Shown one piece after another: positions 1 to 11,400 of a DNA stretch of 64,000 nt; positions within the stretch are counted from its first letter, which is position 1; each line of letters opens with the position of its first letter. The position numbers and the translations under genes are program-made. Source of the stretch: Colocasia esculenta (lineage: Eukaryota; Streptophyta; Magnoliopsida; Alismatales; Araceae); the NCBI GenBank assembly GCA_014218235.1, contig CM024759.1:73634042-73698041 (forward strand), read 5' to 3'. The notes beneath the pieces were generated by a model. The model made no database searches. It was not told the DNA's origin and saw only the letters and a list, made by a program, of their open reading frames with translations.

Positions 1-2572
1 TCTTGTGGAAGGTCTGCCTAAGGTTAGTACAAAATTGGATGGTGTATGTAAACCTTGTGCTAAGGGAAAGCACACCAAAGGCTCCTTCAAGTCAAAGACG
101 GTGGTGACCACCTCAAAACCCTTAGAGCTCCTTCATATGGATCTATTGGGCCAATGAGGACTACCAGTCTTGGAGGAAAGAATTTTAGATTTGTCATAGT
201 TGATGACTACTCAAGATTCACATGGGTATCATTCGTAGAGCATAAAGATGACACCTTTGAAAACTTCGTCAGCTTCAGTAAGAAAGTCAGAAAGATCAGA
301 AGTTCAGCATTGTGTCTATCCGATCAGATCATGGTGGTGATTTCAGAATGAAAAGTTTGCTAGATTCTGTGATGATCAGGGAATGAGCATAATTTCTCAG
401 CACCAAGAACACCACAGCAAAATGGTATCGCTGAAAGAAAGAATAGAACCCTATTAGATATGGCAAGAACTATGCTCTCAGAATATGATCTGTCAAGATA
501 CTTCTGGGCCGAAGCAGTCAACACAGCAAGCTACATTATCAACCGAGTAATGATCAGGCCAATCTTGAAGAAAACTGTCTATGAACTATTGAAAGGGAAG
601 AAGCCAAAGATCAGCCACTTCAGGACTTTTGAATGTCCTTGCTTCATTCACAACAATGGAAAAATGGACATTGGTAAGTTGGATGCCAAATCAGATGAAG
701 GCATCTTTATGGGGTACATCTCTAAACCCAAAGGCTATAGAGTATTTAACAAACGTATTTTATTGATTGAACAGTCTTGTACATGTTATTTTTGATGAAA
801 CTAACCCTTCCTTGAGAAGGAAGTAGATAGTGACAATGATGATGCAGATGAACTGTCCAAGAAACTAAAAGATACATCAATTGAGGACAAGGATGATCCA
901 CCTCTGGAAGAATTGCAACAAGGAGAAGTTACTCATGAAAATCTTCCAAAAGAATGGAGATACAAGAAAGATCACCCACTTGAGAACATTATTGGTGATC
1001 CATCCGTAGGGGTAAGAACAAGAGGTAATGTTATCCCTTGCGATTACTTAGCTTTTGTATCTCAAATAGAGCCTAGGACAGTCAATGAAGCTCTTATTGA
1101 TGAATCTTGGATAATAGCCATGCAAGATGAATTGAATCAATTCAAGAGAAACAAGTATGGTCACTTGTTCCTAGACCATCAGATCATCCAGTCATTGGCA
1201 CCAAATGGGTGTTCAGAAATAAATTGATGAAACTGGTGTAATCTTAAGAAACAAGGCCAGATTGGTAGCTCAAGGCTATTCTCAAGAAGAAGGCATAGAT
1301 TTCGATGAAACCTATGCACCTGTAGCTAGACTTTAGGCTATTAGGATATTACTAGCATATGCATCAGCTTTAAACTTGACATTATTTCAAATGGATGTTA
1401 AATCCTCTTTCTTAAATGGTTTCATAAAAGAGGAAGTTTATGTGGAACAACCTCTGGGTTTTGATGACACAGAATTTTCAAACTTCATGAGGCATTATAT
1501 GGTTTAAAACAGGCACCTAGAGCCTGGTATGAAAGGCTTAGCTCTTTTCTTTTAAACCATGGTTTCAGTAGAGGTCAAGTAGATAGTACTCTTTTCATAA
1601 AGTCAAAGGTCAAACACATTCTATTAGTCCAAATTTATGTAGATGATATTATCTTTGGGTCTACTGATGAATCCCTTTGCAAGTACTTTGAAAAGTTGAT
1701 GCAGGAAGAATTTGAAATGAGCATGATGGGAGAACTTAATTACTTCCTTGGACTACAAATCAAACAAGAAAAGGAAGGAACTCACATCTGTCAAGCAAAG
1801 TACATAAAAGAACTCTTAAAGAAATTTGGATTCGAAAATACCAAGCCACTGTCAACACCGATGAGCACATCAACAAGGATGGACAGTGACAAAGATGGTA
1901 AGAAAGTAGATCAAAAGATCTATAGAGGTATGATTGGTTCACTACTTTACTTAACAGCTAGTAGACCAGATATACTATTTAGTGTATGCATGTGTGCTAG
2001 ATATCAAGCTGATCATAAAGAATCACATTTAAATTCGGTGAAAAGAATATTTAGATATTTAGCTAGAACTCATGACTTAGGTCTGTGGTATCCAAAATCT
2101 TGCGAAATCGATTTAATAGGATACTCAGATGCTGACTATGCTGGATGCAAGATAGATAGAAAAGCACCAGTGGTTGTTGCCAATTTCTTGCAGGATGCTT
2201 GATATCATGGTCTTCAAAGAAACAAAACTCAGTGGCACTATCAACAGCTGAAGCTGAATATGTAGCTGCTGGAAGTTGCTGTACACAACTCCTATGGATA
2301 AAGCAACAACTTGAAGACTTTGGATTAAGTATCAAATCAATCCCGCTGCTGTGTGACAACACCAGTGCCATTAATCTCACCAAGAATCCAGTTCAGCACT
2401 CAAGGACCAAACATATTGAGTTAGATATCATTTTATTCGTGATCATGTCGCAAATGGAATATTGAAATATCCTTTATTGATACAAATGGCCAATTAGCAG
2501 ACATTTTCACAAAAGCCTTACCTGAAGAGAGATTCACATCTCTTAGAAGGGAATTAGGCATGTGCAATTTGT
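1..2572 (+). pseudogene. Ty1/copia (SIRE-like) pol remnant: integrase, reverse transcriptase, RNase H
   Basis: This is the 3' two-thirds of a copia polyprotein, entering the window inside the integrase zinc-finger region (CKPCAKGKHTKGSF near 50-90). Integrase core pieces follow: DDYSRFTW near 205 and PQQNGIAERKNR near 420-450. The RT region shows a MDVKSSFLNG block near 1395, GLKQAPRAWYERL near 1500-1535 and the YVDDIIFGST catalytic motif near 1640. RNase H carries SWSSKKQNSVALSTAEAEY near 2204-2260, and pol ends with a DIFTKALPEERF-type tail near 2500-2530 and a stop at about 2572. The frame is broken by several frameshifts (near 350, 800, 1225, 1490, 2200 and 2450) and an in-frame TAG near 1334, so it is dead. 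The YVDD context and the extra ORF downstream suggest the SIRE/Maximus lineage; that assignment is inference. Confidence 0.9.
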
Positions 2573-2964
2573 GATAAAAGTTTGCTTACAACTGGCACAT
2601 TAATTTTTAGATTTAAGTTGTTTTTTCCTCCATGTTTTTTAAGCGAAAGAAATTCAAATTACCCCTTGTAACCGCTCTTTCATTGAAGTCAGTTTGAATA
2701 GTCAACACCTTTTGTCGTTTTCCTCCGCCTTTTGGCGCCCACTTTCCACCCCATTATTTATTCCAAAAATTAAATGCGATAACGATTCATCTCCCGTCTT
2801 CAACCCTTTCCCTCTTTATCTGCTTGTGCGAGCCGATGCCCTAACCTCTTCAACAACGACTCTCGACCCTTTGAAAATTTGCTCCCATTCCCGCGAAAGA
2901 TCTCTTGAGGGCTTTCACTCCTTCCCTCATCTCAATCCTCCAGAAACCTTCTTCACCTGATTCC
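2573..2964 (+). other. Spacer between copia pol and its downstream ORF
   Basis: About 390 bp of non-coding sequence separates the end of pol from the ATG of the extra ORF. It is pyrimidine-rich in its second half (2,690-2,960), like a 5' leader. An 88-codon frame in it shows no recognisable motif and is probably chance. Confidence 0.5.
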
Positions 2965-3648
2965 ATGGCCGCATCCGTCATCGCTGGAAGTCTTGGGGGC
3001 TACGGCGCTGAGTTCCTCACTCCTGAGCAGTAGGAGAGGTTCACCTTTGTGAAAATTAAGGTATGTGGAAACAAGGCAGTGGACATAGCAGATCTTGAAA
3101 ATAATGGTATGCACAGCGTAGCAGCAGCATTGAGCAAGATGCAGTGGTTGGGAATCACCACCTTCTCAGAGGTAAGTTATCCAGACCTCGTGAAGGCCTT
3201 TTTTGTCTGTTTGAAAGCAGAGGCAAACGGGTCCCTAGTTTCATCTGTTAAGGGAACTCTGATTAAGATAGATTATGACCTATTGCACCGGTTATTTGGG
3301 GTGAAGACTTCAGGGCACAGTGGGGTTCACACCGTGGACGCCCAAGTTAAAGGTCTTGGTATTGTAGGACCAGAGTTCAGACTGAGGGATGGAAAATTAG
3401 ACATTAATCAGTTCCATGCTTTCAACCGCCTCCTTCATTTCATAGTTTGCCAAATCTTAGTTCCTAGAAGTGCAACTTTCTCAACCTGCACCAAGGCTGA
3501 TTCAGATGTAATGTTTTGGGCCATTCAAAACAAGGAGATTAACATGGCCGAAGTGATGTTTGAACGAATGAAGTTTGCTCGTGACCAGATCTGGGATACC
3601 AGGAGTAAGCTTAATGTGTCGTTGCCTTATGCCCACTTGCGCAAATGG
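2965..3648 (+). pseudogene. ORF downstream of copia pol with 'putative plant transposon protein' domain, truncated
   Basis: Translation can start at the ATG at 2965. A TAG stop near 3031 breaks the frame early, and from about 3049 it is open again to 3648. The protein has the pattern of the plant family annotated 'putative plant transposon protein domain' (Pfam Transposase_32, as I recall it): a YPDLVKAFF block, a loop with LLHRLFGV, and a FNRLLHFIVCQIL helix followed by SLPYAHL. This ORF type follows pol in some SIRE-like copia elements. Its role there is unknown; it has sometimes been called env-like. Homology stops at about 3648, where the minus-strand gypsy sequence begins. A distant relative with the same block order is the 399-aa ORF at 43,796-44,995 in the CACTA element. 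Confidence 0.7.
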
Positions 3649-6600
3649 ACATTCCCCATTGCGCAAATGGCCATGATGATGTTATGTTCGTGAGCTCCGA
3701 GGGAGGTTGCCGATCAATTTTACTGAAGAGCTGGCACTGATGACAGCTCTTCACGTAGTTCTCGGCGTCTTTGAGCATAGTAGGCCACCAATAACCTTGT
3801 CGGGTTATTCTTCGTGCTAAGGAGCGAGGTCCTGCATGGCATCCGCACGTACCTTCATGTACTTCACAGATGATTTCTTCCGCCTGGTTGGGCTCTAGGG
3901 AACGAAGGCTCGGGTAGCTGAATCCCTTTCGATATAGCTCGTCGCCGAGGATGAAAAATTTAGGCGCTCGTCGTTTTATCTTCTCGGCTTCTTCTTTATC
4001 TTCTGGGAGTATCTCGTTCCTGATAAAATCTATCAGCGGGGTCATCCACGTCGTCCTGGTGTTGACGACCATTAGTTCCGTCGTCACGATTGATGGCTCG
4101 CGAAGTTCTTCCACCAATAGTGCGGGCGGCAGTTCGGCTAGAGACGACGCGACCTTTGAGAGGGCATCTGCTTGTTCATTCTCGGTCCTCGGTATTTTAA
4201 TGAGTTCGGCGGACTCGAAATTAGTTATGAGCTTTTGGACCTTGGTCTTGTAAGACGCTAGCTTGGCCTCCTTCGCCTCGAATTCTTCTGACACTTGGCT
4301 GACGACCAGCTGTGAGTCGCTATGAACACGCACCCTTTTGGCTCCAAGAGACCTCGCCATCTTCAATCCCGAGATCACTGCCTCGTACTCTGCCACATTG
4401 TTAGAGGCGTCGAAACCAAAGCGAACCACGTACCTTAAGTCGACGTTGTCGGGCGAGCGCATGGCTATTCCCGCCCCACTGCCTTGCGAATTTGAAGCTC
4501 CATCGACGAAGATTTCCCATCCCCCGGCGACCTCTTCTTCTGGGTTGGTTCGAGCAATCCCCTCGGAAATAAAATCAGCTAGGGCCTGGGCCTTGATGGC
4601 TGCCCGAGGCCTAAACTCGATGTCGAATTCCCCGAGCTCGATGGCCCACTTGGCTAACCTTCCCGAAGACTCGGGTCGCTCAAGGACTTGTCGAATCGGC
4701 ACGTCGGTGAGGACGACAATCTTATGTGATTGGAAGTAGGGGCGCAGTCGCCGTGCCGCCATGATCAATGCGTACCCGACTTTTTCGAGGTTGGAGTAAC
4801 GTTGTTCGGCTCCTCGCAAGGCTTTGCTCGTGTAGTATACTGGAAGATGGGCTCGATCTTCTTCTCGCACTAGCACTGAGCTGATGGAATATGTCGTCGT
4901 TGACAAGTACAGCAGCAGCTCCTCCCCGATTTTAGGTTTGCCCAACGTCGGTACGTGAGCTAAGTATTTCTTAAGCTCGTCGAATGCCTTCTGGCATTCC
5001 TCGGTCCACTCGAAGCGGCCCTTTCTTAATACTTCAAAGAACGGCTTAGATCGCTCCGCCGACCTGGACATAAACCTGCTAAGAGCAGTGATCCTTTCGT
5101 TAAGCCTTTATACCTCTTTTACCGTTCTTGGAGCCGTCATGTCGAGGATTGCTTGGACCTTGTCGGGGTTGACATCGATTCCTCAGCTAGATACGAGGTA
5201 TCCCAAGAATTTTCCTGCTCGAACGCCGAAGACACACTTCTCGGGATTCAACTTCATCCTGTATTGTCGGAGCACGTCAAAAGCCTCGGCGAGGTCTCTG
5301 GCGTGATCCTCGGCTCTCCGGATTTTCACAAGCATGTCGTCGATGTAGATTTCCATTGTCTTGCCGATCTGTTTCTCGAACATTGCGTTGACCAGCCTCT
5401 GGTATGTTGCACCTGCATTTTTTAATCCGAAAGGCATACGGGTGAAGCAGTACAGACCTCTTTCAGTGGTGAAGGATGTCTTGTCCTCATCCTCAGGTGC
5501 CATCCTTATCTGGTGATAGCCGGAGTACGCGTCGAGGAAGCTTAGCAGCTCATGCCCTGCAGTTGAATCGACGAGCTGGTCGATTCGGGGCAAAGGGAAG
5601 CTGTCTTTCGGACAGGCTTTGTTCAGGTCGGTGAAGTCTACGCACATTCGCCACTTCCCGTTAGCTATTCGCACCAAGACGACGTTGGCGACCCATTCCG
5701 GAAAAAAGGTGTTCCTGACTGTCCCTGCACGTAAGTATTTTGTTAGGTTGTCGTCCACCACTTCCTGGCGATCTGTTGATAAGGGTCTTTTCTTCTGACG
5801 GATGGGTCGGGCTTTGGGATCGACGTTTAGATGGTGTTGGATGATTGTCGGGTCGATCCCCGGTAGGTTGTCGTCCGACCAAGCGAATACATCGGCGCTT
5901 TTGCTGAGGAAGGCGATGATTTCGTTCTCCAGCTCTTTGAGCTCAGCGCCGATAACTAGCGCTCCCTTCTCGATTTCGATTTTCTTTGTTTGTTCCGCCG
6001 GTTCATGTCTTTGGACATCATTATCGACATTGGGCACATACTCCGAAACAGCTGGCTCTTTCGCTTTAATTGAGTTTACATAACATAGGCGCGCCTCAGC
6101 CTAACTTCCGACGACTTCCCCTATCCCGCTAGGTGTAGGAAATTTTAGTTTTTGGTGGTAGGTTGATGGTACCCCCCCCCCCCCCCCAAGTTTCCCGAGC
6201 AGTCCACGTCTGAAAATCTCATTGTAGGCCGACTTCACTTTCACAATCAGGAAGTCGACCTCAACCGTTACATGCTGAGGACGGGTGCCCAGCGTCACTT
6301 TCAGTCTGATGGACCCCTCGGCGGTGATCGGCGCTCCACTGAACCCGAACAGAGGCGTGGCGATTGGCTTGAGCTCCGTGCTTAGGTTAGTCATCTTCAG
6401 GAAGCAGTCATAAAACAAGACGTCAGGCGCCGCCCCGTTGTCGACGAGAATGCGATGCACAATATATCCGTCTATGTCGGCGTGAATGACCAGCGCGTCA
6501 TCATGGGGGAAACTCAGCCCGACCGCGTCTTCGGCGGAGAAAGTGATCACCTCCTTCAAGCTTGGCGCCGGACTGCTGACGCCGAGAACGACAGTCGACG

Positions 6601-6728
6601 AGTATGCTTTCCTCTTCCTGCTGCTGTCACCGCCACTTGCCGACCCGCCAGCGAGAACAAGGACGACACCTTTCCCTTCACGCTCGCGATTTTCCTCTGG
6701 CTCGCGATGATGATCAGTCTGTCCCCAT
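3649..6728 (-). pseudogene. gypsy pol: protease, RT, RNase H, archaeal-type RNase H, integrase HHCC
   Basis: On the minus strand the protease region has ILVDNGAAPDVLFYD (about 6,400-6,450). RT has a WRMCVDFTDLNKACPKD block, FLDAYSGYHQI and the catalytic YIDDMLV (about 5,340). RNase H follows (VYYTSKALRGAEQRYSNLEK), then a second RNase H starting at WEIFVDGASNSQGSGAG (about 4,500), and the integrase zinc finger with CHQCQ near 3,740. Frames are broken by single in-frame stops at about 6,101, 5,183 and 5,111. Each sits where a CAG, CGA or CAA codon would give it by C-to-T change, the expected decay of methylated DNA. A poly-C run at 6,173-6,187 is another likely indel site. Coding stops at the junction near 3,649, before the integrase catalytic core. 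Confidence 0.9.
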
Positions 6729-7029
6729 GTAATTTTAATTAATTACATATATATATATATATATTTTGATGATTAAAAAAACCAAACAAGAGTTTATCAA
6801 TTATATCTAATAAGTCTTAAGTACAGGAAAAATACCAAGGTCAAACAAGCCAATAAAGGTAAGCATTACTTCTCTGAAGCTTTAATCTTTTCAACATGAT
6901 ATTTCTCTAAGTCCATATCAACTTCTATTGAAGGCCATAACGATTTCTTTATAAGCATGTCAATTTCAATAGAATTATCATAACGATTTCCTTATAAGAC
7001 TGAAAAGTCATGTTGTTTCACAAGTCGAT

Positions 7030-7545
7030 GTCACAATGACTCTATAAGTTACCGTAACGATCTGTTTAGAGCTCGTAACGACTTGCCTGTCACAACGATT
7101 CTATAAGTTACCGTAACGATTTCTTTAGAGCCCGTAACGACTTGCTCGTCACAACGATTCTATAAGTTACAGTAACGATTTCTTTAGAGCTCGTAACGAC
7201 TTGCCTGTCATAACGACTCTATAAGTTATCGCAACGATTTCTTTGGAAAGCGCAACGACTTGCCTGTCATAACGACTCTATAAGTTATCGCAACGATTTC
7301 TTTAGAAAGCGCAACGACTTGCTTGTTGTAACGATTTCATAAGTTACCATAACGATTTCTTTAGAACTCGCAACGACTTGTTTGTTGTAACGATTTGCTC
7401 TCTATAATGACTTATTAGTATTCATAACGATTTGCTTTGCGCAACGATTTCTTTAGAGTTCATAACGACTTGATAAGTGTTCATAACGATTTGCTCTCTA
7501 TAATGACCTGTTAGTATTCATAACGACTTCATAAGTCATATAGCC
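7030..7545. repeat. ~60-bp tandem repeat in the solo LTR
   Basis: Roughly seven to eight degenerate copies of a ~60-bp unit built from CGTAACGATTTCTTTAGAG, CGTAACGACTTGCC and TAACGACTCTATAAGTTA. The shared core is a recurring AACGA(T/C)T box. It is internal to the LTR. Confidence 0.85.
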
Positions 7546-8280
7546 ATCGATTTCATATCTTGATATCTTACTCATCTTAAAAGCGTTGACTAGTCAAAGT
7601 CCACGTAGACATCTCTCTGACGCTTTTGCATTTATGAGATCTGAACGTATCTCTGCATGCATGCAGACCATATCATCCTTTATCGTGCCTACTTTGATTA
7701 CGTCTTTTAGACTTAAGCTATTTTGCATTACTATTTTCATGTCTGTTGCTACTGACGTTGACTGACATCAGAGATAGCTTAGTTGTCTGCTATTTGAGAT
7801 TGACATTTGTGCAGACCTCTGAACTAGCTTCATGGTACAACGTTAAACAAAATAGAAGCCAACGGATATTTCTGAAGATCTCATCTCTTTGCGTGCTCAA
7901 GTGATCAAAAGACTGTTGACTGGAAGCTTCCAAGACTCCAGATGTCATTCAGTCTAACGACTACTCAAAAGAGAGACAACAGACACTTCAACGTCAAGAT
8001 TTCAAATTGAAGATATAAATTCAAGTCAGAAGAACAGAAGAAAGATAGAGATCGCACATTCAAGCATTCAAATTCTTCTGAAGAAGTCCAGAGCCAAGAA
8101 CTTCATTCCACTTAGCTTTTGCTCTTTTGCTCTCCACTAGTTTGTGAAAATCTTGAGAGAGCCTGTGTAGATCTGAGAGTGTGCTTAGCTTAAATCTCTT
8201 CCTCTCAGTTCTAGTTGCTTCAGATCCTTGCTTGTCAGAAGCTTGATCTAGGGGCTTGAATTTCATTCATTCTCTTTGTA

Positions 8281-8500
8281 TTGTTCCCTTCGGTTGTGAA
8301 GGAAGACCTGGTGTGGTATCCAGGGTGTTGTTCCCTTCGGTTGTGAAGGAAGACCTGGTGGTATCCAGGGTGTTGTTCCCTTCGGTTGTGAAGGAAGACC
8401 TGGTGTGGTATCCAGGGTGTTGTTCCCTTCGGTTGTGAAGGAAGACCTGGTGGGGTATCCAGGGTGTTGCTTTCCCTTCGGGTGTGAAGGAAGACCAGCT
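8281..8500. repeat. 45-48-bp minisatellite in the solo LTR
   Basis: Five direct copies beginning near 8,281, 8,329, 8,374, 8,420 and 8,466. Each contains TTCCCTTCGGTTGTGAAGGA, then AGACCTGGTG and TATCCAGGGTGTTG. Within each unit CCTTCGGTTGTGAAGG can form a short hairpin. Confidence 0.9.
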
Positions 8501-8767
8501 GAGCTGGGTGTTGTAGCGTCCTTAGGGGGACTGTACCCTAGTTAGTGAAATCCTGAGTTGTTGCTCAGGGACTGGACGTAGGACTCCTAAGGAAAGGAGG
8601 TCCGAACCAGGATAATCCTTGTGTTGTGTGATTGTCTTCTTTATGTGTTTGATATTTAAGCTAACAGTCACTAACCTACTTCGAAGAACGTTTGTGTGAA
8701 TGTTTTTAGTTACAGGTATCTTCTAGGTTACTTTTAAAAAGACCCATTCACCCCCCCTCTGGGCTCA

Positions 8768-10300
8768 TCAACTGGGCAACACGCGATCCTTCGGCTTGCC
8801 GTCGACGACGCCCTTGCCGATTATTCCTCTGCGTAGCATCTCTTCTATCTCCATCTTCAGGCTCCTGCATTGGTCGGTCTAATGACCGTGGCTTTTATGG
8901 TACTCACAGTAGAGGTCGGCTCCTCGTCCTGATGGAGGCCTCGCGATGGGTTCAGGCCGCCTGAATTCTGGCAGCTTCTTGATGATGGGGAGGATTTCCG
9001 ACGGCAGCCTCTCGAATCGAGGGAGGCCCCTGACACGGCGATACTCGTCGGGTCGTCGGTCGGACTCCCGCCGACCCTCCGGATCTCGACGCCTTTCTCC
9101 ACGCGCCTCTTCTCTTCTCGGCCTCTTCTTGCTTGGCCCCGAGCTCGTGGTTCCTCTCTCCAGTGGTCGTTTTAGTCGCCCGGCAGCTCCAAGGGTTGAC
9201 TCCAGCCTTACGTACTTCTGCATTCGAGAAAGGAGGTCGGAAAGACTTACTGGTGGTTTTTTGGTGATGGATGCCACAAATGCCACGTCGGTGCAGATCC
9301 TTGTCAGTATGTTGACAGCAGTCCTTAAGTCCAGGTCCACCACCTTCATCACTTCCACCTGAAAGCGCTTTGCGTAGTCACGGAACATCTCGTTTTCCCT
9401 TTGAGAAACCAGCCACAGGTCATCAGTGCACAGTGAGTGTTGCACCGTGTTGTAGAAATGGTCCAGGAACCTCTGGGCCAGGTCGGTGAAGTTGGCAATC
9501 GATCTCACAGGTAGCCCTTTAAACCATTGTAGCGCTGCATCATCCAGAGTAGACATGAAAGCTCGACACTTAAGAGCGTCAGTGACGTTTACCATTTCCA
9601 CCTGCCCATGGAAATGGTCGAGGTGGTGAACCGGATTAGTCGTCTCGTTGTATCGTCGGAACTTCGGCAGCTGGAACTTTGGTGGAACCGGAGCCGAAGT
9701 GATCTCTTCAGTGAACGGCGAGGAGGTCAGGAGCGTTGCCACGGATGGGGCGCGTGTGCCGAGTTGCAGAGCTTCTATCTTCCTGTTCATCTCTCGTAGG
9801 TCGTCCTTCCATCGGGGATCGAGCGGAGTCTCGCTGAGGGAGGCCGGGGTGGATTCTGCCGTGAAGTGCTCGGCGAGGTTGGCCCTCGCTGCGTTTTCCG
9901 CCGCTGTCGTCGGCGTAACAGGGAGAATGTTGTCGGCTTGGTTGAGTGCTGGTGCGGGAGTCCCAGCTGCTGCTAGTAGGGCGTCGGCATGACTCGCTGA
10001 CGCAGCCGGAGGCGCTCGTGGTCGGCTAGGGACCTCTGCATCTTCCTGACCCCCTTGAACCTGTCCCGCCTGGCGAATTGAGCCTTCGCCTCGCGCCGGG
10101 GGTGTCTGTTGGTTCTGCTCCATCCTTATCAGGATCTGCTGGAGATTCGCCAATGTCTGTTCAACGCAGTCAAGCCGCGACGACGTCGTTGAATCTTGCT
10201 CTCCCGCACCTGAAGCACCCCCGGTCACTTCTTCAGTGATATTGACGAGAGCGACTTCCTCCTCCGACGGACGAGCTGCCGCCTTTCCCTTGGGTGCCAT
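8768..10300 (-). pseudogene. gypsy gag polyprotein
   Basis: The start ATG is at 10,300 (MAPKGKAAARPSEEEVALV), 40 bases downstream of the primer-binding site. A longer upstream frame to 10,360 crosses the primer site and is not used. Residues ~240-400 contain a retrotransposon gag domain with LDDAALQWFKGLPVRSI and FLDHFYNTVQHSL. An Arg/Glu-rich stretch follows, then the start of a CCHC-like segment (YCEYHKSHGH). An in-frame TAG at about 8,880 interrupts it. The frame continues as TDQCRSLKMEIEEMLRRG to the edge of the inserted solo LTR. It forms the virus-like particle core in active relatives; this copy is inactive. Confidence 0.88.
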
Positions 10301-10320
10301 GGAGAGAAGCTTTTCGTATC

Positions 10321-10340
10321 GGTTCCCACAGACGGCGCCA
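10321..10340 (-). other. gypsy primer-binding site
   Basis: On the minus strand the sequence just inside the 5' LTR reads TGGCGCCGTCTGTGGGAACC, the usual Tat/gypsy primer-binding site. It lies two bases from the LTR end and 20 bases before the gag leader ATG, which fixes element polarity. Confidence 0.85.
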
Positions 10341-10342
10341 AA

Positions 10343-11027
10343 TGTTGCCGAAAACAGCAAGGGTGGTCGGCCAGAGCCGAGCCGAGTGGGCCCCGAAGGA
10401 TTGGCGGTCGCGTTGTCGTCGGCGAAGAAGATCCGACCTGCAATGAACCACCGAGACTCCTCGGTGGTCGGACTCTCCGACGATCAAGTCAGTGAAGATT
10501 GATGAGAGAGAAGGTTGAATGCTACGAGTAGCGTACCTTTTCCGGCGGTGGTATCTCTACCTTTTATAGTGATGTGTAGGCTTGCGCCTTTGGGGAAGAA
10601 AGGAAGGTGACCCTTGCGTGGCAGGCGAGCCTTTGCGAGGCAAGTGCGCCCATCGGGGAATCTCTGCCAGCCGGGACTCGGTGATTCCGCCGTGACAGTC
10701 ACTTACCCAAATGATCGTGCGCCAGCTGAGGGCCGTGACGCACGGGATTTGTCTGCGTGATGAGCGGATATGACCTGGCGCCAGCTGGGAGCGACCAGAT
10801 ATAACGATTGGCTTAATTGGTTTTGTCAGTGGTCGGCTGTCTTCCGAGGACAAGACCTGACCGACAGTTTCGTCGGTCCTCGTCGGTCGTCATTTCGATA
10901 ATGCCGTCGGAGGGTTGGTCCATTGTCGTCGATCAGCCAACGGCTATCGTCGGTCAAACTCGTCGGTTAGCGACGACTGATATCAGGAATCAAACCCAAG
11001 ACCTCCCCCATGTGAAATCCTGTAACA
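10343..11027 (-). repeat. 5' LTR of the gypsy element
   Basis: A 685-bp LTR, written on the plus strand, begins TGTTGCCGAAAACAGC next to the primer site and ends GAAATCCTGTAACA at 11,027. The ends make the TGTT...AACA inverted pair expected of LTRs. The interior has GTCGGTCGTC-rich stretches. The matching 3' LTR is absent because the element is truncated at 3,649. Confidence 0.75.
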
Positions 11028-11400
11028 TTTGAGATTTTTCCTCTAGTAGGGATCTTAAGATAATTCTGATGTTGATCCTTTGACTGTAGTTCAACAATAT
11101 GAGTGAGGTCTGTCTTTTGCCAACTCTGATCTTGAAATTATCCGACGACTCAGTGTGCTATATATTCGAGTCGAGATCCTAACACCTTCAGCTCGAAGAA
11201 AAATTTGGAGTCAGGGCCAAGATTGGGTGCAGCTTTTGGTCGGAAACATTTTAGAATTTTCACAAGTTTTTTTTTTTACTCTGCTATTCCAAAAGGGGGA
11301 GGACAAACATTGTTTGCAACTGACTGATGCAGTTTTTTTATTTTTATTTTTCACTTCGACCAAAAATTGCAAATTCTGTAAACTTTTACATGAAGCCTAA
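11028..11400 (+). other. Probable continuation of the interrupted copia element
   Basis: Past the gypsy LTR a plus-strand frame reads DLEIIRRLSVLYIRVEILTP, helical and charged like the tail of the copia downstream ORF, with a TGA near 11,103. At about 11,290 lies AAAAGGGGGAGGACAAAC, a purine tract resembling those before SIRE 3' LTRs. This supports gypsy insertion into copia. The evidence is weak because the intervening part of the ORF is missing. Confidence 0.4.

Larger units (their letters stand above)
6729..8767 (+). mobile_element. Solo copia LTR (SIRE-like) inside the gypsy element
   Basis: About 2 kb of non-coding sequence splits the gypsy gag-protease frame. Its right end reads CACCCCCCCTCTGGGCTCA followed by TCA, the typical end of SIRE-like LTRs, and its left part has TTTTGATGATTAAAAA after an AT repeat. 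Gypsy coding sequence resumes cleanly on both sides (protease leader at 6,710, gag tail at 8,775). No internal copia region is present, so this is a solo LTR left by recombination. The exact first base and the 5-bp target duplication could not be fixed by eye. Confidence 0.75.
3649..11027 (-). mobile_element. Truncated Ty3/gypsy retrotransposon, Tat/Retand type, with nested solo LTR
   Basis: Reading on the minus strand: 5' LTR (10,343-11,027), primer-binding site (10,321-10,340), gag (8,768-10,300), protease, RT, RNase H, a second archaeal-type RNase H domain and the integrase zinc finger, ending abruptly at about 3,649. The dual RNase H is diagnostic of the Tat branch of gypsy elements. The integrase core, 3' LTR and everything after are missing. 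The element is interrupted at 6,729-8,767 by a copia solo LTR. It sits inside the copia element: copia ORF sequence abuts its left end, and copia-like sequence appears to resume after 11,027. Confidence 0.88.

Noticed and set aside
3951..6083. Plus-strand ORFs opposite gypsy pol, and similar ORFs opposite gag
   Set aside because: Antisense shadows of the minus-strand polyprotein.
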